From Adineta ricciae (lineage: Eukaryota; Rotifera; Eurotatoria; Adinetida; Adinetidae): a stretch of DNA of 64,000 nt. Position 1 is the first letter of the stretch. Every line of letters starts with the position of its first letter. A model generated the notes under the pieces. It worked only from the letters and a program-made list of their open reading frames with translations. It searched no databases and was not told the origin of the DNA. Below are positions 56,528-64,000 of the stretch, one piece after another. The stretch is from positions 78,544-142,543 of the forward strand of contig CAJNOJ010000259.1 of the NCBI GenBank assembly GCA_905250025.1, read 5' to 3'. Made by a program: the position numbers and the translations under genes.

Positions 56528-58656
56528 TAGATATGCACCAAATCCAATTCCAGACAAATTCAATTTCAATCAAATCCAAATTGGAAATTTGATGGATTTG
56601 ACTGAAATTGACTAGATTTGACCAGGCTTATTGAAATTAGTCATGATTAAGATGAGGTGCAATGGGAGTTGACGAATTGCCACCTACACTTTGTTAAATC
56701 TGAGCGATACTGAGCAACATAAACTTATTTTATAAGTAATAAATAATCAGTACTCATTGAATAGATTTCGTTAATATATACGCAGATCGTTAATTCGTGT
56801 TTCCTAAAAGTTCAACATATGGCAGGCATTGGTGAACTATCTGATTGTATAGACTAACGACAGTCACAGTTGCTAAATAATCCAGACGACTCTTTTTTTT
56901 CTCGGGTAATTGAATTATTCGGACGTGGTTTTGGACGTAAAGCAGATGATGAAGCCAAATGCATTAACCCATGTTCTGTTATTAACTACTTTCTTAATGT
57001 AGATGTTGCACCATTAGCGGTCTTAATATAAGATTTACATTTGAAACATTTAGCCGTTCCATTTTTAAGCTTTTCTACATACTGCCATACATTTGATTTC
57101 AACTTCTTTGCACCATTTTGAGTATCATTAGTAATAACGTTATCGATAACAGTACCATCATTGACTTTTTCTTCATCATCGTTCATTGATACATCGTGTT
57201 CAACTTCACCTTCGTCCATTCTTTGATCGTTTTCAATCCCATTTCCATCGATATCTTCGTCAAGATCGTCATAGGTTGATGCAGAAATAGAATTGGTGGT
57301 TGTAGTATGTTGTATTCCTCGAGTTTGTCGAGTTCGAGTCATCTCACAGTAAGAGTGTTGTAATTAGACACTTCCTCGCAATCTAAAACGATAAATTTGA
57401 TAGATATTCAAATTTTTTCTTCAATCGACACTAAAAAGTATTAGTATCGGCCAGATCGTACGACAAGACAGCGTTTCTCTCGATTAATTTAGCATCTTTT
57501 TTATCAATTATTTCTCATGTCGTCATGATGAAAATATGTTAATTTATTTAATTATATGCCATTAATCCTATTTTAAGAGAGACAAGATGACTTAAAAATC
57601 ACCTTTTACAAAAAAAGTGTATCGATATCGAGAAACTCGTTGATTGTCCGTTGAAAATGACATGTGTCAAACCGTTACATAGATAAGCCAATAGGAACAA
57701 AGAAAAGACAACAAATCAAATCAGCGACTAGCGACAGGAAATATAATTTTGACTTCAACAGTTGTTGATTCTGCGTTTTGATTTCGAATAAATCAGTAAA
57801 ATTATTTTCTGCCAATACGGGAAGCCTCGAATACCTCTTCGCTTATATCCTTACTCTTCTGAATTCATTCCGATGAACTTCGTATGTTGTCCAATGGAAG
57901 ATAAATTTATGGAAATACGTATCCACATTTGACGCAATTTGTATTCTGTAAACAGCTTTGAAATGATATTTAAATGCTGTGGTGAAAACATTGCCACAAG
58001 AGCCCACAATATAAACTAAGAAGCGATTTTGTTCAATTAAATACACTTTTACCAACCTATACTCTATCAGAATCTTCTGTCACATATAGTGTGTTTGATT
58101 ACAGTTTCCGCAAAAAGACAGAATCTTTCTAACTAATTCGTTATAGTTTCAAATTGTATTTTAAACAATATCATTAGACGCACTCTTACTGAACAGCGTC
58201 AATGCAAGTATCGATTCGATACAGGAGTTGAGAATGTATACTAAATTTGTTTTTGTTTCGCTTTGTTGTAAAGAGAACTATAGACGTGAGTTCTACTGAA
58301 TAAATGCAAAGCATAAAGATAGTTATTAGAGAGTCTGCAGATAATCTATATTAATTTAAGCTTATGAGAGACTCAAATCTGATCATGGTTTTAACAATAC
58401 AACGGCCGTTTAAAGTGATTCTCGTACAAGCTACGTGCAGTTCAAATACAGGGAATTGCATCCCCTTTATACAGAATATTGATAGTCAAATACAAGCAGT
58501 CAACCTATACTTTCGCCTAGTTAGCTGCAAGTAGTAACAAATAAATCGAAAACTTTGAATTTAGGTCAAATCCATGTAGAATCTAGTTAATTCTAGTCAA
58601 ATCCAATTCCAATCAACTCCGAATTCAACTCTAGAATTGGATTTGGTGCATCCCTA
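56528..58656. mobile_element. Decayed hAT-like DNA transposon
   Basis: The left end TAGATATGCACCAAATCC and the reverse complement of the right end, TAGGGATGCACCAAATCC, are matching terminal inverted repeats. Similarity continues imperfectly for about 60 bases. The interior holds a BED zinc finger frame (56986-57342), the usual N-terminal domain of hAT transposases. No clear 8-base target duplication is visible and the catalytic part is missing, so the copy is old or internally deleted. Confidence 0.7.
56986..57342 (-). pseudogene. hAT transposase N-terminus with BED zinc finger
   Basis: The ATG at 57342 starts a frame with an acidic linker (DDLDEDIDGNGIENDQ). It then has SNVWQYVEKLKNGTAKCFKC-KSYIKTANGATSTLRK, the BED finger W/Y...CxxC...LRKH form. 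A stop follows where the zinc-ligand His should be. Removing about 16 bases near 56972-56988 would reopen a frame with LMHLASSS, so a small insertion broke the finger. The rest of the transposase is absent. Confidence 0.7.
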
Positions 58657-59720
58657 TTCATAATGACCTTCTTTGTTGTAGTTTTCCGTCTCTCTCTTCA
58701 TCATGTTATGATTATTACTTTTTCACTTTTATTTTCTCTCTCTCTCTCTCTGTCTATGTCTTATCATGCATATAGAAATGCTTTTTCATTTCTCTCATCA
58801 TTTCTTGTTGTTATAATTGATTTTCTTCTTGTTTATTCACAATAAACGTGCTCGGTATCTTTATTATTCCGTCCGGTAGGTTTATTCTATTATATTCTTT
58901 TGAAATTTCTCGATTTTAGTTGTTCTAATCTTTCGTTCATATTGGAGATTAGAGTCTTCTTTTCACATTTTCATTAAATTAGCAAGTTTTGTAGCGTAAA
59001 AAGAACACTTTTTCTAATATTACATTAGAAATTAAATCGAGATATATAAGTTAGATACTCTAATCTATATAGATGACAAGAGATTTGTTTTCTTCTAATC
59101 TTCAAAATCGACATCGATTGAGCATTTTAATACTTTCGACCGTCATTACAATTTCATTTGTCTAGCTAAAATATTTTCTTTGCGTATCATTGAATATGGT
59201 TTATGCATGAAATGTCAAAATATATTTTCTATATTGCTTCTTTTAAAAATAAAACATTAGAGAAAGAGAAAGCAGTCATACATTTTGTTTTTTCATGCTT
59301 TTCTTATTCCACGATATACATACGTTGTTGCCATCATCGTTTATTCAGATGTTTCCTTTTCAAGGTAATGACAATCTATACACAGGTAGTTTAAGAAGAT
59401 GAAGAAAAAAACAAAATAAGGGGAGAGAGAGAGAGAAAAGGGCAAAGAAGCCTTGAAGAAAAACGTTATTAAAAACAAATAAAATTATGTTTTGATAATT
59501 CGATTTATTTTTCTTAACAATTCGAAAGCTCTATCTGTTCATATACAACATACACACACAGAAATATCTTCTCTTTTACATTTATTAGATTTATAAAAGA
59601 ATTTGAGAGAAAAAGACACGATATGGACCGCTGAAAAAGAGAAAAAGAAACAATAGTATATAATGTTTAACAGACTATTTTTCTTTTCCTTTTTCTTTCA
59701 TTAGTTGAATTCAATTCAGA
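58657..59720. other. AT-rich interval with microsatellites
   Basis: (TC)n at about 58737-58752 and (GA)n at about 59424-59438. No gene was recognised. Confidence 0.4.
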
Positions 59721-60055
59721 ATGATTACAAGAAAAATTTCTTTTTGGTTTATCTTTATGATTATCATACAATCAACAGAAGAAAATATGCGATCAATGAA
59801 AATGTTTGTTAGCATGAATTCTAAATTTCAATGTGCTAATACAACATGTTTACCGTTCATTATTATTATTCCACCAAATGTTCTTGGTTGTCAAGTAGCA
59901 TGTTTAATGCGAAGTCAATGCAAAGCAGCAACTTTTTATCGGTCAATTATGATTTGTCAGTTATTTAATGATATAATAGATCTAAATGGAAATATGTTGA
60001 TAGATACAGATGCTACTAGTATGAGTGTTATAAGTGGAACACGATTTCCATCCGG
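59721..60055 (+). CDS. Secreted PAN/apple-domain-like protein, first exon
   Basis: The ATG at 59721 opens a hydrophobic leader (ISFWFIFMIIIQ). It is followed by a Cys pattern CANTTC...GCQVACLMRSQCKAATF...ICQLF that fits PAN/apple domains (CxxxC...CxAxxF...CxLF). The exon appears to end at a donor (CCG-GTTAGT) at 60055/60056, and no downstream exon is found before the N at 60239. PAN domains bind proteins or carbohydrates outside the cell. Partial gene; partner unknown. Confidence 0.6.
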
Positions 60056-61043
60056 TTAGTATGATTTAATAGATTTTAAAAATAAAAGCCTTATTAGTCT
60101 GACTTATTCGATGTTGTTTGATATAGCAGAATAACCGAGACTTTCATTTGGTAATCTTATCTAGACATATCTTCCGTGCGTTTAGGGAAAATTTCAGAGA
60201 AGATGACAGATGAAGAGTATTTATCTATTACTTTGTTTNTTACGCCCCAAGTATCCCATTCTAATCCACAGTCTCGTTTTCCAAATACAAGTATGTGAAT
60301 TCGGCATTTTAGCCCCAAAGGGGCTGCGCTGACAAGCTTTTTTTGTTTGATCTACGCATTTGAAAGTGCTTGAAGGGTGTTTGTACGCTTTTCTGTACTT
60401 TTTATTTAGCTTCAACGCAAGCGTATTATGGCCGGCTTTACAATTACTTAAATGCCCGACGCGATGTAACCTACGCACAAATTATTCAATAAGTATGAAG
60501 TACGGCGACGAACAATGACAAAAAGAGTGTTTTTATTAAAGATATAGCACGTCATGTCGTACGATCAGATTATAAAAACTATGCTTCCACTTGATTTTCT
60601 TCAACAATGTCGGATATGCTGAACTACTAGCTTTGTATGAATTCCTGGCGAGACTAGCAGGCGCCCCTCCACTTTTTATCGATGCAGATGTACTGTGAAT
60701 GTGCAGTTGATGATCGTCTTGATCCTCATATGCTTGTATAGTAACCAGATCAAATCGAAACATTTGATAAATGACAAGGATGGTTTGAAGTAGCACAGGA
60801 CAGTTCAAGTTTCAGTCATATCCACAAGGGAACAGACAGCTATTGTTAATGGCATTCAAAATTCTTTTTCACTCTTATTAATTGTACTGACCATATCTTT
60901 GTTGTCCAAGTTATCGATTGATTGAATCTTATTTCTTTTTTATTTTTCGTTGTTGTTCTTATTACTCCAGAATAGATTTCTTCTACAAGGACAATTTATC
61001 TATTCTTTCTCGATTCAATATTATCTTTATACCTGCTTGAGAG
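60056..61043. other. Interval with N and dispersed repeat
   Basis: It contains the N at 60239 and the second copy of the palindromic repeat. A minus-strand frame at 60536-60808 has no recognisable domain. The first half of the sugar transporter is not found here. Confidence 0.4.
60245..60341. repeat. About 97-base dispersed repeat with palindrome (copy 2)
   Basis: It matches 51921-52018 and starts within a few bases of the N at 60239, so the assembly join lies at this repeat. Confidence 0.7.
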
Positions 61044-62061
61044 TTTTATGACCATGGCCATCGTAACTGGATTATTCTCTGCAAATGTTTTTAACTTTTT
61101 CTTACAACATCATCGATGGGGTTGGCGTCTATCTAATGGAATTATTCTCATTGTTCCATTGATTCTTCTCATTGGTATCTTCTTTTGTCCTGAAACACCT
61201 CGATGGTTGTTTAAGAAGAAAGGTCGACAACAGGCAGAAAAAAGTCTAAAACGTATCCGATGTATACCTGATGTCACGGCTGAATTAGATGCCATTGCCG
61301 ATGCCATACGCGAAGAAGGAAACGAGCTTTCAATCAAAGAATTACTGACAACGAAGAAAATGTTGAAAAGACTCGTTGTTGGAATGGAAATTCACATTTT
61401 CTTACAGATGTCAGGGATCAGTCCGATCTTTGCCTTCGGTGGCATGATTTTCGAAAGTGTTCTCGGCTCAGGTTTTATCTCCTTATTAATCCTTTCGGGT
61501 GCAAATATGTTTAGTACAATACCAGCCTTATTCTTATTCGATAAAATAGAACGACGAAATTTACTCATTTTCTGTGGATTAGGTATGGTATTGGGTCATT
61601 TTATGGCAGCCACTGTATTTCGCACTGGCTGTACTGTTGTCAAAACAATCGTAGATAAGATTGTTGTTCATGAAGATGTTAATTGTGGCTCGTATGCAGG
61701 CATTCTAATGCTTATTGCTACGGTGATCTATATTATTTGTTTTGCGCTTTCTTGGGGAGCGATCTGTTGGATTTATGCTGCAGAAATCTTTCCTCTTAAT
61801 GTTCGAGCTCGAGCTATGTCATTTACAACGGCAAGCCATTGGTTTATGTGTATAATTATGGCCTACATGTTGGAATTGATAGAACCTATTGGTGTGCATG
61901 GGGTTTTTTATCTGTTTGGTAGTTTATGCCTTTTAGCTGTTGTTTTTGTGTATCTTCTGTGTCCAGAAACGAAAGGAGTTTTATTGGAAGACATTGAAGA
62001 AGTGTTCGACGATTTTAAGATGAAAGATCGAAGAATAGTTAAGAGATTACGATGTCAATAA
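61044..62061 (+). CDS. MFS sugar transporter (SLC2-like), C-terminal two thirds
   Basis: The frame runs from a plausible acceptor (GAG before 61044) to a stop at 62061. It contains GWRLSNGII, the PETPRWL motif before the central loop, AEIFPLNVRARA and the final PETKGVLLEDIEEVF, all hallmarks of sugar porters. About seven to eight membrane segments are present. The first four or five, with the GRR-type motif, are missing. No N-terminal exon is seen between the N at 60239 and 61044. Either upstream exons were lost at the join or the gene is truncated. The substrate cannot be read from the sequence. Confidence 0.85.
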
Positions 62062-63322
62062 AATAAACCTAAATACTCAGTATTCACCATGTTATTTGAC
62101 AAGATAAGCAGTTTGACACTTCAGCATGTCAAAGTGAAAGCAATTTTATAAATAGTCGAACATTTCGATGTCAATTAAATGCCACATATTTATTGTATAT
62201 AAGAAAAAAGAGAGAAAGTTCAAAGCAGACGACACTTTATTGAGAATGACGCAGTTGATCACACTTACTTACGTCGGATCATTGAACAACAGGTAAATCA
62301 CAGGAATGCTACATATTAATTATTTCTCTTGAGATATTTACATAGATTCACATTTTTCTGTTATATCAATCATCTTTTTTCTCTTCAGCATACTACGTAT
62401 TAGATTAAACCGTGTTACTTTTAGGTTGTTGCCCGTTAAATGAAGGACTATGGTTTGAAAATCGAGTTCAGTTATATTCACACGGTGAAGGTTGGAACGT
62501 AGACGAAAAGAAAACACTGAATAGAATCTACTCATCGTGTTTAAGTAGGTTAAATGTGTCTCGTGCATATGGCTCAAGCAGTTGGTTGGTGTGATGATCC
62601 TGGATTTCGTTGCAATCAATCACGATCTGTTATCGTTATATGGACACAATCCATTACCCTGATTTGTTGTTCTCTTTGTTCGAAAACAAACTGCTCTTAT
62701 TGATGCATAATAAAATTCTCATGAATTTGAATCGGTTTACTTGGCGAAAAGTATTCAACTACAGTGTACAAACAGACGGGCGTTTAACTTGTGTCTATTT
62801 GTAGTTTTCATCAACTGAATTAGAACGCTCTTACTACTAAGATATGGAACAATATACAAACTTTCTCTGCCATTTGTTCGGCTAATATTTATTCGTAAAT
62901 GGCATCACTGCCGCACTATTGCGCTAAATGCTTGCTATTGAAAAATACCTCATTAGAACAAGCATTCAAGAAAATATCCATCAACGAGTAATGCAATAAA
63001 TGAATACGGTAACTTCTTTTCTATTTTTTGCCTCTCTTACATTTTCTTTGGCGCGTATTAATTTGGAACAGATTAAGAGACTAGAAAGATGCACATCAGC
63101 AATGGTTTCTATGAGAACTTTGACAATTAGAAAGGCACGCAAAAATAAGAAGAAAAATATGTCACTATATTTGCTGATAGCACGTTCATCTCGTTCTCGC
63201 TGGTAGTCCATAGAAAACAATGATCTAAATATGATTAGGCATCAATTATATTATCGAAAAGTTGTAATCGACTTTTTTATATGAGATATTTCTATAGTTA
63301 CGAGTTCGATTCTCAATCTTCT
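62062..63322. other. Intergenic DNA with an unassigned possible exon
   Basis: 62247-62290 (MTQLITLTYVGSLNN, then a GTAAAT donor) and 62424-62545 after a TTTTAG acceptor (CCPLNEGLWFENRVQLYSHG) could be exons of an unrecognised gene. There is no domain match and a stop follows quickly. Confidence 0.25.
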
Positions 63323-64000
63323 ATGCGATCATCGTTCATGTTGGCGATGATGAATTTAAAATGCTTGACTGCAGTTCTTTTTCTTCTTTTCACTATCAAA
63401 TTCTTCAATATACTTCTCTTTGACAGTCGTGCGTTAACAATCGAACAACAATCTCATCATTTTTCTTCTCTTCGATCATCAACGCGTTGGATCAAGATGA
63501 GTGCATTATACGATCAAGTTTTAAAATCAAATATTTATATTCAACCCATACTATTCACATTAGTTTTAGTCACAAATAGTTTCAGCATTCGCATTCTTTT
63601 CTCCAATGCTCTTCGTAGTTCACCTTGCTCGTATTATTTTATTAGCTACTCAATTCTGAGTATAATTTACAGTTGTCTGGTATGTCCAACACAAGTTATA
63701 CGTGCTTTGTCGATCGGATGGGAGAATACACCGATAGGATGTAATATATACTATTATATCATATTCTTACCGCCGACACTTGCTCGGATTATGCTCATTC
63801 TAGCGTCATTTGATCGATATTGTTCCAGTTCGAAGTCGCGCTCATTCAATTCAGCAAGCACGAAGCGAATAGCACGTCTGACAGTTATTATCAGTATAAT
63901 ATTAGGTACGATATGCATGATACCAATGTTTGTCATTTACTATTTCGATCCAACAATTGGCATATGCCGCCTATACACTACTCTACCAGTCAATCTTTAT
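63323..64000 (+). CDS. Rhodopsin-like GPCR, 5' part (runs off window)
   Basis: An open frame continues to the window end. From Met at 63497, hydrophobic helices follow with NSFSIRILF (TM1 Asn region), SSPCSYYFISYSI (TM2), CNIYYYIIF (TM3 Cys) and LASFDRYCSS, the DRY-type end of TM3. TM4 follows (IARLTVIISIILGTICMIP). This matches rotifer-expanded peptide or chemosensory class A receptors. The frame is also open upstream to ATGs at 63338 and 63323 with a hydrophobic stretch (LTAVLFLLFTIKF), which could be a signal peptide. The start is thus uncertain between 63323 and 63497. The ligand is unknown. Confidence 0.8.
   Translation, partial: MRSSFMLAMMNLKCLTAVLFLLFTIKFFNILLFDSRALTIEQQSHHFSSLRSSTRWIKMSALYDQVLKSNIYIQPILFTLVLVTNSFSIRILFSNALRSSPCSYYFISYSILSIIYSCLVCPTQVIRALSIGWENTPIGCNIYYYIIFLPPTLARIMLILASFDRYCSSSKSRSFNSASTKRIARLTVIISIILGTICMIPMFVIYYFDPTIGICRLYTTLPVNLY

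Noticed and set aside
58663-58845. 60-codon ORF over the TC microsatellite
   Set aside because: Generated by low-complexity TTC/TCT repeats.
1-64000. tRNA genes, rRNA genes, CRISPR arrays, telomeric repeats
   Set aside because: I looked for their hallmark patterns and saw none. Eye inspection can miss a tRNA, so a covariance-model scan would be decisive.

Overview
The window looks like nuclear DNA of a bdelloid rotifer. The DNA is AT-rich. Genes that can be spliced by eye have very short GT-AG introns (about 45-75 bases). There are animal families (REEP, NHL, EGF, PAN, rhodopsin-like GPCR, neuronal-calcium-sensor-like EF-hand, mitochondrial carrier), a rotifer-style ADP-ribosyltransferase, and several intronless genes of bacterial flavour (flavohemoglobin, an unusual enoyl-CoA hydratase, a giant FISUMP-domain protein). 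The species assignment is inference; no marker gene was seen.

Layout. 1-8.2 kb: an EGF-like gene built from a 161-base exon-plus-intron unit, a 906-base mariner-like foldback element, an NHL-repeat gene and a REEP gene. 8.2-14.1 kb: gene-poor, with several inverted-repeat elements. 14.1-15.3 kb: flavohemoglobin. 17.2-20.4 kb: decayed PIF1/Helitron-type helicase and a 142-base GTAC-rich tandem array containing a solo LTR with target-site duplication. 20.5-29.1 kb: a secreted HExxH protein, a cathepsin-like protein that has lost its catalytic cysteine, a decayed ADP-ribosyltransferase and an enoyl-CoA hydratase. 31.7-42.3 kb: a second, diverged copy of the whole 18.6-28.5 kb block. 42.3-49.5 kb: NACHT-like remnants and the FISUMP protein, whose 3' part is again present twice. 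50-64 kb: a phosphate-carrier pseudogene, a small Cys-rich ORF, a secreted PLA2, a hAT-type element, a PAN-domain exon, a 5'-truncated sugar transporter and the start of a GPCR.

Caution on assembly. Six single N bases (8227, 17544, 31668, 42313, 43920, 60239) are present, and most sit where near-identical copies or repeats meet. The second block is flanked exactly by two of them (31668 and 42313). The apparent duplication may therefore be an alternative haplotype or homeolog placed in line, rather than a real tandem duplication. The copies differ enough (about 88% protein identity for the HExxH protein by eye, different large indels) to be informative either way.

The genes do not form an operon-like pathway. 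The recurring theme is secreted or surface proteins (EGF, HExxH, cathepsin-like, PLA2, PAN, FISUMP) together with foreign metabolic genes, set among decaying transposable elements, as is typical of bdelloid accessory regions.
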